DNA from: Rusavskia elegans
Taxonomy: Eukaryota > Ascomycota > Lecanoromycetes > Teloschistales > Teloschistaceae
Assembly (NCBI GenBank): GCA_011316305.1
Contig: SAUG01000106.1
Coordinates: 212,556 to 276,555, forward strand
Reading direction: 5' to 3'
Length of the DNA stretch: 64,000 nt
The position numbers and the translations under genes are program-made. How positions within the stretch are numbered: position 1 is the first letter of the stretch; every line of letters starts with the position of its first letter. This document shows positions 46,434-57,407 of the stretch, in pieces. The notes below the pieces were generated by a model, which ran no database searches, was not told where the DNA came from, and saw only the letters and a program-made list of their open reading frames with translations.

Positions 46434-47277
46434 TCACACATCTCGACCATCTCCGATAGCTTCGCCGAAACCTAGCCAGGAGAGGCCGATGGTCACTTTG
46501 GTGGCACCACCAATCCAAAGAGCAATGCCAAAGCCATCTCTTAGCGTCGACAGCCAGCCCCCACAAATTCCCCCAGCCAGCACCATGACAGCAGCCGCAG
46601 CCCGTCGATTTCTTTTCGCATTCTTCCACGTCCACAGTTTGGGATCACTCGCCAGATCATTATACACGCTCGTTAACATGGTCGTCGGAATCTCACTATA
46701 GCCCAACGCTCAACTCGCAGCCACCTGTGCCCCGAATTGCCACGCCAGAAAGGGTGTTCCAATCAACACCCTATTGCTATTCGGATCGTGCTGCGATATC
46801 ACGTCCGTGGTGATGAAGATGGCAGCGAGGAGGATTGACATGCCTTGCAGCAGGATGGAAATGGAAAGCGTGAACCGGCGTGTCGTACCGAACGGTCGGG
46901 CGACAGCAGAGGAAATGAGAGAACCCATCATGAAGCTGAAGATGGCAAGCAAGGACCGCAGCCATTGCAGCGGAGCGCCGTTCTTGGGCAGGCCGGCGAC
47001 GCCTAGGGTGAGGAACATGGTGTTTCCTTTGGGAATTATTTCTTTATGTCATTCTGCTGTATGAAATTCCAATAATTCCACAGTTCCCTTATTCCCGAAG
47101 GTGACATACCGGTCTACATGCCCATGAAAGTGCCCCATGCATTGTATGCCCCTGCGTCGATGATACCCGTGACGAACAGCATGCTAGTAGTGGCAGATGG
47201 GCATGGTGGGTGGAGATGTTGGCGGAGAGGTATTGCCGGAGCGATTGTTTTGATTCCGGGTCTGAGGAGGAGGGCAT
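46434..47277 (-). pseudogene. Inactivated DUF1275 membrane protein
   Basis: DUF1275 (YoaK-like) proteins are six-helix membrane proteins. The pieces are in family order: LPLLAC, FVTGIIDAGAYNAWGTFMGM, TGNTMFLTLGVAGLP (after an intron GTATGT...CAAAG), two hydrophobic stretches ending WQFGAQVAAS, LGYSEIPTTMLTSVYNDL, SDPKLW, and AAAVMVLAGGICGGWLS. Three lesions are visible. A one-base loss between LPLLAC and FVTG (near 47175-47185). A TAG (47114-47116) where the family has Gln in MQTGN. A TGA (46710-46712) where the family has Arg in SRALGY. Both stops are explained by single C to T changes. Otherwise the sequence is well preserved, so inactivation is recent. Confidence 0.8.
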
Positions 47278-48208
47278 GCGTGGTGTGGATTCGTTGTCAA
47301 TAGAGAGGCATTAGGCGATAACATGTTGCGGGGGTGGAGATGTGTTGGTGTCAGGTCTTGGGGTGGTAGATGGAGAGGGAAGTGTTGGAGACGGGCGTTG
47401 ACGATGTTTCCCTACAAGGGTAGAGTGCGGTTGACATATCAATTGTTTACACTCTTTTCGTTTTCTATCGATCACTGCTCATGCTCTACGGTCTCTGACT
47501 TATTTGACATGAGTGACGAAAGTAGAGGTTGAGCGTTCGTGTTCCGGGATTGTGGTTATCGCTGCCAAGGGAATAATTTCTAGCATCTTGCCATGGAGGT
47601 TTATATCCTCGGCTTACGCACCTGTCACTGGCTCGATTGTTGGTTTTCAGTCTGGGCTCGGACTGGGAACAGTCCAGTGTTGAAGAGCTATCCGAATTGC
47701 TGTGTCGGTCGCTGATATGCCGGTCTTGGTCAACTTCTAGGAAAATACTGCGGCCGGTTTCGTGGGTATTGTAAGCAACGGGAATCATGCAAAGCTATCT
47801 CGTTTTTCTTTATGGCTGACTGCTACCGAGTTACTCTCTCTCCTTATTACTCCATACTCTTGCTTGATGATCTTCGTGTCGGTCTTTGTCTGTGTTCCCA
47901 AGACGGGATGGGTAAGAATCTCCAGGGCGTTCCACGATGTTTCCCATTGTTTTGTATCGATCGCCTTGCCGCTTTAGCATGTTTCATTGATGGCGATTTT
48001 CGCGATGACACCCGTGGCTTACCTAGATGTAGATGTCACAAGGGTCGGGTTTACCCTCCACGCGCGTGGAAATGCGGCAGCTATGAAATATTAATAGCCC
48101 GGTCGCATATCGCTTCATAGGTACTGCCTCTGGCACCGAATTCTGCATCTTCCTAGACAAGAAAAGGTATCATCTTCTTTTCCGTCGTGCGACGGCATCT
48201 CCGTGATC
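47278..48208. other. Intergenic, no supportable gene
   Basis: Only short frames without recognisable domains. It separates two recently broken genes that diverge from here. Confidence 0.4.
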
Positions 48209-48903
48209 ATGTCGTTTCCCTTGTTGTTTGTCACTTTCGCTTGCTTGCTATGCCAGAACGGTCTCATCAATGCAAGGCCAAGCACGGCCTCGAATGTCGA
48301 CGGCAGGCATGATTCGGTGACGCTGAAAGATATGAAAGCTAGAAGCATTGAATCCCGGTCAGTCTTCTTGATGCTACGTTCAGGACCACCTTCTCGAACT
48401 CTTTCAATCCTGACGTCCAGTGGAGCAGCTCTCTCGAACCTCGCATCCCACCAGTGCTCCCACGACTGAGAGAAGAGTATCACGTTCCAAACACCGACAC
48501 AACTTTACTATTAGAGTGGGAACCCTCTCATCCCGGCATCCTTTCCGCCATACGACAACTCCTGTCCCATGCTATCACGGAAGTAGAGAACATCATTGAT
48601 GTCGCCGGTGACGGCATCGTCCCAGGCCTCAGGAACGAATATCACAACAAGCTGCGATTTCGCAACGGCGATCGCCTGCAAGGCGTCTTCCTCAACATAT
48701 GGGGAAGCTGGAACCCGTCTGTGATTCAGAAGTTATTGACTTACCAAATCACACTGGATGTTTTGAGGGGCTTGTGGGATATTATTGTTGTGCCCAGAAG
48801 GCAACAGATTATCACGACGAGTACTAAGGTCATACATCGAGGGAAGATAGTCGCTCTGGTTATCATGAGCTACTATACGCCCCTCGGTATAGGTACCGCG
48901 TAG
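48209..48903 (+). pseudogene. Secreted hypothetical protein, one frameshift
   Basis: ATG at 48209 opens a signal peptide (SFPLLFVTFACLLCQNGLINA), followed by a Ser-rich segment with GPPSRTLSILTSSGAALSNLA. In the next frame the sequence continues without gap as IPPVLPRLREEYHVPNTDT and on to AITEVENIIDVAGDGIVPG, NKLRFRNGDRLQGVFLNIWG and the end at 48903. The two frames fit together if one base is missing near 48440-48446; no intron boundaries are there. Total about 230 aa, a size typical of fungal small secreted proteins. No known enzymatic motif. A single sequencing error would restore an ordinary gene. Confidence 0.55.
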
Positions 48904-49203
48904 TTCTATCGAAGGTGTTGATATTCTTGCCCAGTCTTCGCGAAATGAATGTAAGTTGATTGGTCGGTTGCGCAGATCACGCTTCGTCTGGACTCAGCCT
49001 TTTTTCATCATAGGCATCTCCTTGTTGGATGCCCTGTAACCATTTCAATGCTCCCCAGATCACCATGACGATCTCGTGCCCACCCGAAAGGGCAAGGATC
49101 AGCCGATGACGTATCTGTCGTCATGCAAAACCAGCTTTAGTATCTCGCGACGAAGCATGTTGTATGTCTATGCAAGTGAATCAGAAGGCAGACGTGGAAA
49201 ACG
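48904..49203. other. Promoter-side spacer
   Basis: Upstream DNA of the dehalogenase-like gene; no gene seen. Confidence 0.4.
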
Positions 49204-50109
49204 ATGGAGCAAGTATCGCCCCTTTATCCTGGATATGAACCTTTTAGCATTCCCGTCGGCAATAACATAACCATCGCCGGCGTCCGCAACGGGACCGGGC
49301 CCCCACTCCTCCTTCTCCACGGCTTTCCCCAAACTCATTTGATATGGCACAAGGTAGCCCCCTCCCTCGTCAAACACTTCACACTCATCATCCCCGACCT
49401 CCGCGGCTACGGCTCCTCATCCAAACCCACCTCCCCCAACCCAGACGACCACACCCTCTACTCCAAAAGCACCATGGCCACCGACACGGTCTCTCTCATG
49501 CGCTCCCTCGGCCACCCAAAATACTACATCTGTGCCCATGACCGCGGGGCCCGCCTAGCCCACAAACTCTGCGTCGACTATCCCGAAAAAGTAGAAAAAT
49601 GCATCCTCCTGGACATCTGTCCTACAAAAGCCATGTTCACCACCGCCAAACACCCGTTTGCCCTGCTATACTGGCATTGGTTTTTCCTTACTCAAGCGGC
49701 TCCGTTTCCTGAAGACGTTATTGCCGCTGCTCCCGCCTCTTTCGCACGAAAGACGTTAGCGTCGCCGTCTTTGTACGATGAGGTGGCGTATAAGGCGTAT
49801 GCGGCGCAGTTCGAGGATGCGGAGACTGTGCATGCGATGTGTGAGGATTATCGCGCATCCGCGAAGGAGGATATTGAGGAGCAGAAGGCGGATGAGCAGG
49901 CCGGGAGGAATATTCGGTGTCCGTTAAGGGTGTTGTGGGGGAAGGAGGGGGTGGTGGAGAAATTGTTTGATGCGAGGGCGGAGTGGAGGAGGGTTTGTGT
50001 CGAGGGGGGGTTGGATGAGGAGGGGAGTTTTGCGGTGGAGGGGAGGCATTTTATTCCCGAGGAGAGGCCCGAGGATGTCGTGAGCTGTGTTTTGGATTTC
50101 TTCCGATGA
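49204..50109 (+). CDS. Fluoroacetate-dehalogenase-like alpha/beta hydrolase
   Basis: Single exon, 301 aa, no signal peptide, so cytosolic. Family members hydrolyse haloacetates or epoxides through an aspartyl nucleophile. All residues known for fluoroacetate dehalogenases have counterparts. Asp113, Arg114 and Arg117 lie in HDRGAR; the acid Asp137 in LLDICPT; the halide pocket His158-Trp159 in WHWFFLTQAAPFPE, and Tyr216 in EDYRAS; catalytic His282 is in GRHFIPEE. The oxyanion segment LLLLHGFPQTH and the cap region are intact. Epoxide hydrolases normally lack the His-Trp pair and the Arg-x-x-Arg carboxylate clamp, which favours haloacetate chemistry. The 3' half uses much more G than the 5' half, an odd but in-frame shift in codon use. 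Confidence 0.85.
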   Translation: MEQVSPLYPGYEPFSIPVGNNITIAGVRNGTGPPLLLLHGFPQTHLIWHKVAPSLVKHFTLIIPDLRGYGSSSKPTSPNPDDHTLYSKSTMATDTVSLMRSLGHPKYYICAHDRGARLAHKLCVDYPEKVEKCILLDICPTKAMFTTAKHPFALLYWHWFFLTQAAPFPEDVIAAAPASFARKTLASPSLYDEVAYKAYAAQFEDAETVHAMCEDYRASAKEDIEEQKADEQAGRNIRCPLRVLWGKEGVVEKLFDARAEWRRVCVEGGLDEEGSFAVEGRHFIPEERPEDVVSCVLDFFR

Positions 50110-50591
50110 GAAAAGTGAATTGGACTACATCGTAAGATTAAGATGAAAAGATCTCCTCTAATAGCGATGGATGACGCTAATGGTCTCTGTATTTGGGTCG
50201 CCGTGTACTTGTTTCTTTCGCGTTAGTCGTTTCCTAATACGTTGACGTTATCGTTCACGCCTCTCCATTGCTATTATTTAGCGCATGCACCAGGACACAT
50301 CGGAGTATTGGGTGTTCACTTTGCCAGCTCATGGACATCAATATTCACTGGGCTTAGGCAGGCACCACGAAGTCCTGGATCTCTATAGGCCATGTCATAG
50401 ACCACAGCTCCGTATACAATAGCCACTTCAACGTTTACACCATATCTTACTACAGCAGCCATGCTGTTGCTCATAGTGAATTGTGCATCAAAAATAGTCT
50501 TGCTGGCAAGGTCAGCATGAGGGTAAATATATATTTACTATTTCTCCAGATAACCATCAAGTCGAGCGATCATAATAGCCCAAAGGCAGAG
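50110..50591. other. Spacer before the DUF6604-like cluster
   Basis: No gene recognised; a TATA-like ATATATATTTAC lies at about 50527-50538, some 60 bases before the next start codon. Confidence 0.4.
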
Positions 50592-51128
50592 ATGAACAAC
50601 AGAAAGCGGGCCAAGATAGTCAGTGAATACGAAAAAGGCAAACACATCATAATCGAATGGCTCAATAGCTTCAACCCAGGCGAGCAACTGACCACACAGC
50701 AAGCCAAAGAAGACATCGACATCGAGGAGCTGGCAAAGAGGGCTCGCGCGAACGGCGCAGAGCTAACTCCTGAATGGGAAGCGAAATTTCGGCATAACAT
50801 CGAGCAAAGAAAATTAGTCCATAACGACTATGAGAGTAGGACACATCGAAGGAATATAAAAGCCATTCAGAGGAATGAAGGACATTGACGGTACTACGAG
50901 AAGCTGGAAAGGTGTATAAGGCATCTAAAGGAACCGATTCCTCCGCGACCCACCGAAGTTCTGATCCATCGTACACGGTTGTTGGAAACAAAGCAGGAGC
51001 TCCGCCTCCGCTTTGAATTAATCAGATGTTTTCTCTTTTATTTTCTGAATCATCCATCTTTTCGTCTGCGAGTTTTGCGCATTATATGTTCTTGCTGCAA
51101 TGTTTCACCTCCTCTCAATGATGTATAG
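50592..51128 (+). pseudogene. DUF6604-like gene, copy a, with in-frame TGA
   Basis: From the ATG at 50592 the frame reads YEKGKHIIIEWLNSFNPG, an opening of the kind Y-K-x-x-T-x-x-x-x-W-L seen in DUF6604, then a charged region. It meets TGA at 50886-50888. The same frame then stays open for 79 codons and contains the part expected next: RYYEKLERCIRHLKEPIPPR, then PTEVLIHRTRLLETKQ, which corresponds to the family's L-A-x-x-I ... V-P ... L-x-x-A-I-x-x-R block. It ends at TAG 51126-51128 after a hydrophobic stretch (FELIRCFLFYFLNH). The stop is either a nonsense mutation (for example CGA to TGA) or is removed or read through in some other way. I found no good intron across it. Function unknown. 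Confidence 0.5.
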
Positions 51129-52617
51129 CTCCCCAATCCTTTGATTAATTGTGCCGACTCGCTCTATTTTTGAGCTCGAAGGGTCATTGCCCAATTATTG
51201 GTCTATATTTGTCCTTTTCTTGCTTGCGCACTTGAACTGTCGTGGAGCATGCGTCAAACTTCCCTCGGTAGGTAAATCTGTCTGAGTGTTGAGATCACGG
51301 AGCAGTAATGGCATCTGTTACACGATATGAGCTGTACTTTGCGTTGTCGATATCGCAGATCTGCATTTCACACACCAACGCATAATCTGATACATACGTT
51401 CAACCTACAATACATGAGTCAGGGGTTATGTTGGTACAATAGAATGCTAGTGCACGACTTGTCCACGGCTGATCTTATATCCTGTTGCAACAGCGCTCCG
51501 AGGAAGAGAACCCACAAAGGCGGACGCTAGGATTTGGAATATTTTACCACCGCTTATGTTGTATTAATGGATCTGCCAACCCGAGGGACATCGCTGACAT
51601 GACGGTAAGTATACGTCATTGATTTATACATAAATTTAGTAGGGATTTTGTATCTTGTCCTTTGTTGCCTCCAGTTAGTCCAGAAAAAGTCTCTCGCTAT
51701 CAATGATGACACACATGAAACCCCAACACATTGCCACCTCTATATAATCTAAATTTCATCTCCTTCCCGTATCTTTTCCTTACTCCGACAAGATCATTGC
51801 CCCGATCCTTGCTGCCAGTAGCCCCGTGTACATTATTACTGGCTGCTCTGTTCTCCCATATCCATGGCTTATTCTGCTTACCTACAGATTCAAAACCTAC
51901 CACGGCTTTAGATATAATGTCAAAAGAAAAGACACTGTCTTCTACACCATAAAGCAGAACATTTGCAGGTCAGTACTCCTTCTACTATCCTACCCTGCCA
52001 GCCATCGAAAGCCCGATGCAGAAGCATGAATACCAGGAATAGTCAATAAAAGTAAGTTCTGTACTGATTATATACAGTTCAGATAGTATGCCTACAGTTC
52101 TCGGTACCTACAAGGAGCCATAGCCGTCCGCATTCCAACTCTCTGCTGATTTCCGAGATCGGAGTGCGAGCAGTCTCCATTCCGAAAGCATAAGCACAGG
52201 TAGCTAGCATCGAATTCTTTTACGTCTTCCACGGCCTACCTTAGTACCTCCACTCAAGAAGAGGTATAGAATCATCACTCTATGCTCTCAAAGTCTCTAT
52301 ATTCGGTACACGAGAGCTCTAGGGAGATGTATCGATCTAAGTTAATGTCGTATGCTAAGCGGACAGTTACATAACTAACAAATCAACGAACCAGGGGTCC
52401 TCCATTCGCCGCAAAAAACCAGCAACGACAAAAAGGAAAGTCAATAGCAGACACACTGCGAAAATAACATCCACTGCAGAAAGGCAATCCCTTTCCACCA
52501 TCGTACGACCTGCGTACGGAGACAACACCACCAGGTGGAGGAAAATCCCTTGGAAAAAGGACATTCACTTATCAGACGCGCCCGACTCCATTCCAGAACC
52601 AGATTCGCTCTCCATCT
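51129..52617. other. Intergenic, with a possible membrane-segment exon
   Basis: Mostly empty. The minus-strand frame 52367-52564 encodes 65 aa with one strong transmembrane helix (VIFAVCLLLTFLFVVAGFL). It directly follows the next gene on that strand and may be its 3' exon, comparable to the hydrophobic tail in copy g. Confidence 0.4.
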
Positions 52618-53094
52618 CTAATCGCTCGTCACTAGCTCGTCATCCATGGTTGATCCTATTTCAATTGCTTTCGACAATTCCCTCAAACTTTCCTCCATTA
52701 TCCTAATCTGACCCTCATGCTTTTCCCCCTTGCTTCCACCCTTGTTCCTGCCTCCTTTAGCCTTTTTCGTTTTCTTTTTCTTCTTACTGTTGTTGTTTTT
52801 GTTATTGTTTTTATCGTCGTATTTATTTGGATTTTGCATATACAACTCTGCTGCGTTTTTACGAAAGTCGATCGCTCGCTCGAGATTTTCGGTCACTCCA
52901 TACATGACGAAATTCCGCCTTTCGTGGATCTCTGCTGCCCGTCTTAGGATTCTCATGAAGTATTTGTTCCCGGATGGTTTGGTATCTGAGTGATTTAGCA
53001 TTTCAGTCATCCATGTGACTACATATCGGATCGAAAGGTTGGATAGACTGAGGTAGTGATGGTATTCGTCGGTGTCTGGTGGATGAGAAGGCAT
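52618..53094 (-). CDS. DUF6604-like gene, copy b, Lys/Asn-rich
   Basis: A 158-aa frame. It opens with YHHYLSLSNLSIRYVVTWMT, matching the family's Y...V...W-(L/M) start. Then come FMRILRRAAEIHERRN and GVTENLERAIDFRKNAAELY, the equivalents of the L-A-x-x-I and L-x-x-A-I-x-x-R helices. The segment 93-130 is a Lys/Asn/Gly low-complexity run (encoded by the A-rich tract at 52735-52830), and the end is again helical (IMEESLRELSKAIEIGS). This is the clearest intact small member on the minus strand. A downstream hydrophobic frame may be a missed exon. No function is known for the domain. Confidence 0.5.
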   Translation of the reverse strand: MPSHPPDTDEYHHYLSLSNLSIRYVVTWMTEMLNHSDTKPSGNKYFMRILRRAAEIHERRNFVMYGVTENLERAIDFRKNAAELYMQNPNKYDDKNNNKNNNSKKKKKTKKAKGGRNKGGSKGEKHEGQIRIMEESLRELSKAIEIGSTMDDELVTSD

Positions 53095-53817
53095 GGTGAT
53101 AGATTTTCTGTGTAGCAGATATTATACTCTGTGAATATCGCTGATTTTAGACTGGAAGAACAGAGCTATATATTATACCTCTGGGTCGCCCAGCTCAATC
53201 CCAGCGCGCTGTCCATCGTGATTCATCGTCGTGGGTGGCAGTGGCTATGTCAATCCAAGATCGTATCTACAGTACGATGCTCAGATCTAAGACAACGTGC
53301 TACCACCACGCCACGTAAACGATCTAGAACTGATTCCTACGAATCTAGCCGGAACTGCTGATGAGAAACACATCATGGCCACCCAAGATCTGTGGCGATG
53401 ACGATGAGGAGATGCCACCGCTTGAAATCCATCGGACCACACATCCTCAAGATCGATTAATCGATCAGCGACATGTTGACTACTTGGCACAGTGTCTGTC
53501 GTTACCCGATAATTCGTGCATCATCCGAGGAAGATCTCAAAAGATTTTAGCAGATACAGCGCATGTTTATGATAGCCAACTTTGCACCTTGTCATGAATG
53601 CTTTATTTCCCTTGGTATGACGCAGTTGTGACGCTGACATCCGCATCGCTGGACCAGCATTATACAGCAGAATGTCAAATTGCCATCGATGTACAGGTTG
53701 CAACCATAGGAGTGATGCAGGACGTAAATCTGCTGGCAGATACCTGGCAGTGCCGAGCAATATAAAAAGATATCCAGCAAGGGGTACTTCCTTGAAAGAC
53801 AGTCTATCACTACGAAG
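53095..53817. other. Divergent intergenic region of copies b and c
   Basis: Copies b (minus) and c (plus) are transcribed away from this stretch. A TATAAAAAG box at 53761 lies 57 bases before the ATG of copy c. Frames inside (for example minus 53521-53760) are not convincing. Confidence 0.45.
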
Positions 53818-54367
53818 ATGTTGATGTACCGCCTAACAAAGAAGTCACTTGAGAAGGATACTAAAAAATACCAAGAAAAGATCAAAGGTATCATGCAATG
53901 GCTATGTGCGACGGCACCTTACACCAGATCACCACCAGAAGGCTTTCGTAACAGATTAGCCAAGGTCCTAGCACGCTTTATCTGGCAGAGGCAGATACCC
54001 ATGCCGGCAGCTATAGCACAAGACTTCAAGGCCGCCATCTTTTGCGGAATCAGGGTTCTTATGCACCACGAACACAACACTCATGAGGATACTGAAGAAT
54101 TGGAAAGACAGTTGGGAACGTAAGCCTTGGATATCGTAATTCTTCACTTCGTGGCTAAAGATACCTGCCAGTTTGCAGGAATTGCTTGATATACTCAACA
54201 ATCCCAATGCGCCGGAGGCAGCATTAGATGAGATAGTGGCTTCGTACCACACTGACTCTTCGGATGCGAGCGAGCTAGGAGACATTTGGACTGATTCTGA
54301 TACCGAACGTTCGGATCTTTCGCCTATTACCTCGCCTTCAAGCGGAGGTAGTGAAGAGTTGCTATGA
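53818..54367 (+). CDS. DUF6604-like gene, copy c, two exons
   Basis: Exon 1 53818-54119 and exon 2 54172-54367 are joined by a 52-nt GTAAGC...CTGCCAG intron in phase, giving 165 aa. The family order is good: KDTKKYQEKIKGIMQWLCATAP, RLAKVLARFIWQRQIPMPAA, IAQDFKAAIFCGIRVLMHH, then THEDTEELERQLGT and, after the intron, LQELLDILNNP, matching the last helix of the domain. The tail is acidic and Ser/Asp-rich. Intact, with its own TATA box, so probably expressed. Confidence 0.55.
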
Positions 54368-55926
54368 TTAGGCGCTTGGCTGTCAGTTCGTCCACGAAAT
54401 TACAAAGGTGTTGTCGAGAGGTAGAGCGAAGAAGGTAAGAGGCTGCAGGACTAACAACCCTGATGCTCTGTCAATGGTGTTGTTATCTTGTTATCGTCTG
54501 CTCTGGTTAGTCAATCATTGCTCTGTCTTGATTGTGTCGGTCTACTGTTGTCTGCTCAGAAATCTCAAATTTCGCTACAAATTAAAAGATAGAATACCAC
54601 GGGACACACCGATCCTTTTTCTTCTACACTAAGTACAAGTGCTCTAATGTTTGCTTCTCTTTACACCCTGCACTCGTTTATTGAAACCTTCAGTCTGTTA
54701 CACTACCTATCTCTTACCTTCAATAATGACAGACGTATTGCCAGATCGTCTACTCATCAAGAACGATCGATCAAGAGATGTCGAGCTTCGGTTACAGACA
54801 GGGACTACCTTCCTATAGGAGTTCAGATACCGGCAAGGACAAAGACAGGACGAAACGATATTAGTGCTTCAATTTCGCATAGATAACGATAGGAGGTAAC
54901 GAGGAATTCAAGAGCAAGACAAGGCCATTTAGCGCTAGATATCCGCGTGCATTGTCATGAAACCTTCCCTTCACTGTATCTTCAATTGGTGACTTGTGCA
55001 CGCACACTGTGGATGGTGTCTTCCTGAGCTTGTGTTTGATTCTGGCGTCTGGAAGAGGAGAGCGTACTTTGTGAAAGAATTTTTTTCATGAGCTGCCAGC
55101 TTGTACGATTTTGATGCCGTCTGCAAGCTGTCATGAATGCTACACTCATCGGCGAGCGATGCGAAGGGTAAGATCTGTCAATCAGGCAGGAATTTACCAC
55201 GTAACACATGGAGCCCAGCTCTAGTACCCTTCTCCGTATTAAAATCTCCCGACATTCGCTACCCCCCTACTTGCCCCTGGACAAGGGGTCAAAATCCTGC
55301 AGCATCTTGTAGCATGGCTTTTCTCCATTTAGGTGAGTCTTCACCAAAGAAAAGCCCGGACCTGTTATGAATAACAACCTGGACCACGTCTCGGACCATG
55401 GAAGCAACCATACAACGAGCAGTGGGTTGACTTACCGATTGATTGATCGATTCATCGGTATATATCCGAAACCGCCATCAAAGCAAGGTAGCCTCTTACA
55501 TCAGGTCATTATGCGTAGCAGAGAGATCTCAATATGATGTACGGCCACCGGGAGACAGCAGATGACAGACAGCAAGAACGTCCACATTGGCAGTAACATG
55601 AACGACTACAAATCCAGCTCTTTCCTTACTGTCTGTAAGAGCCACCATCCTATCCAATACTCACCTTCATTATGGTTGTAAGGCTCCCCCTGAGCTTGTG
55701 CCACGAGCGCATTGCGGAGCAGATTCGAGTCAATTTCATATAGTTCTTTGGTTTGAGTCAATTGGACTGGGGTACCAGTTCTTATACCATGTATCCAACG
55801 CTAGCGTACCAACACTGAATTGCTCACGGAACCGATGGTTGACCGGGCACCAAAAAAACAAATAAAACAATAAAATTAAGGCTCCCCCTAGCCAAAAGAC
55901 GAGTTGTTGGCGTATTGAACCAGACT
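54368..55926. other. Intergenic, no supportable gene
   Basis: Short frames only. Near 55818-55876 the words GCTCACGGAACC and CACCAAAAAAACAAATAAAAC faintly resemble the LINE 3' tail at 62817; too weak to call. Confidence 0.4.
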
Positions 55927-56412
55927 ATGTATCCGAATACTGACACTGTAGTCAACTGGCTGCTGAAACAAGACATCAAAACAGGAGTATCACAGCACTC
56001 AGAATCCCTACCCCAAGGAGGTTTCGACCATATCATCCAAGCACTTGCTTCCAAAGAGCAGCTCCAATTGCACAACGTAATTTACCACAGTGAAGTTATG
56101 GAAGCCCTGTTTGCAGCTATTCCGGCACGAAAGGAAAGATTGGAGATCTACAGAATAATGTATTGGAAGAGGTACCCGATCTCTGATGAATACGATGAAG
56201 AGAAAGCAAAGGAGGCTCGTGACAACGTGGCAGCGCAGAGAAAGAACCTCAGAGACTTGACGGATGTTCGGAGGGACATGCGGGGTCCCTTGCCTTCGTC
56301 GGGCTATAAATTCAACGATAAAGCAACTATAACAGCTGGCGAGCCATCTAACTCCTCTCTGGTTCCTATGGTTTGGGATCAGGACCAATCTGAATATGGG
56401 TTCGTTTCTTGA
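55927..56412 (+). CDS. DUF6604-like gene, copy d
   Basis: The ATG at 55927 opens YPNTDTVVNWLLKQDIKTG, the family start, followed by FDHIIQALASKEQLQLHNVI and HSEVMEALFAAIPARKERLE, the two central helices. The continuation is IYRIMYWKRYPISDEYDEEK. The frame ends at 56412. In another frame a further 44 codons are open (GSFLDEEDHVVVLPGLDDLD, to TAG at about 56527). So a frameshift or unseen intron near 56390 may cut off an acidic tail. Predicted 161 aa without it. The promoter side shows no clear TATA. Confidence 0.5.
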   Translation: MYPNTDTVVNWLLKQDIKTGVSQHSESLPQGGFDHIIQALASKEQLQLHNVIYHSEVMEALFAAIPARKERLEIYRIMYWKRYPISDEYDEEKAKEARDNVAAQRKNLRDLTDVRRDMRGPLPSSGYKFNDKATITAGEPSNSSLVPMVWDQDQSEYGFVS

Positions 56413-57407
56413 TGAGGAGGATCATGTTGTGGTTCTACCAGGGCTCGACGATCTAGATGATGCTGCCTTCGTCCCCAAAAAGACGCTGAAACGTATAGGC
56501 GCTTCTGGGCTTGATCCTCCTAGCTAGGGGGTTAGCAAGGCTGATATCTCATGATGTGTGGTAACAGGTTTCTGAAATGGGAGAGATAGGGGATAGATTG
56601 AGGCGAAGTCGTAGTGGATATGGCAGTATGCGATTTTGACTAGTTGTTCTTGTACTCTCGTGGTTTGAGGACCGTTGTATCGTTTCTTTGACGGTTGCAG
56701 TCCTAGCCTTGAAGGCCTGGTTCCTCAAGTTGAGGTACGGCGAATTTGACTTCTCAGTTCCCTGTAGGAATGGAAAAACTTCTTTCTTTGAGTTAGATTG
56801 GTACCTTGACTTCCGCTTAGGTCATTGGATTGCTGATTGGGTAATCTTATGGAAGGACCGGCAACTGTAGAGCATCTCTATCACAGTGTAATAAGAGCTC
56901 TAACTCCTGTTGCAAATGGCAATATGATCAATGCGCTACTAGAGCTATTCAAATTTTACTAAGAATCTTTGCTTGACCGGTCTCACAGTGTAGTCTGCTA
57001 ATATTTGGGAAACAGCTTGAGGTACAGTCCAATCAGCAGACAGCGAACGGCTTAGCGAAATTTTGGCCGGAAGTCCGGATACTAGTAAATTTGGTCTATC
57101 TTTCAGGAGTAACCAATGGACTTCATATATGTACGTAGTCGCTCAAAGACTGCGTTTCCGTAGAGAAGGAAAACAAGAGAAGGTGGGATACAACGTCGGG
57201 AGTATTCGCTCTAGCCAGTCACCAATTGTGATTTGGAAGTTGGCGAAGGCACGGCGATTCTGTTTACCATGTTGGCATTCATGGATCTTTGAGGCATGGA
57301 GAGTCTATACGTTAACATCTTGCGTTTCATGATAATGGTACAGTCATTTACTTGAGTCCTCTTGAGTCGATGATCCCACGGGCAAGAAAGATGTTGGATC
57401 ATGCCAT
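56413..57407. other. Intergenic, no supportable gene
   Basis: Apart from the possible acidic tail of copy d (to 56527), nothing is recognisable. Confidence 0.4.

Noticed and set aside
52717..52993. Hydrophobic plus-strand frames resembling membrane proteins
   Set aside because: They are antisense to the Lys/Asn-rich stretch of DUF6604-like copy b (AAA/AAC codons read as Phe/Leu/Val).
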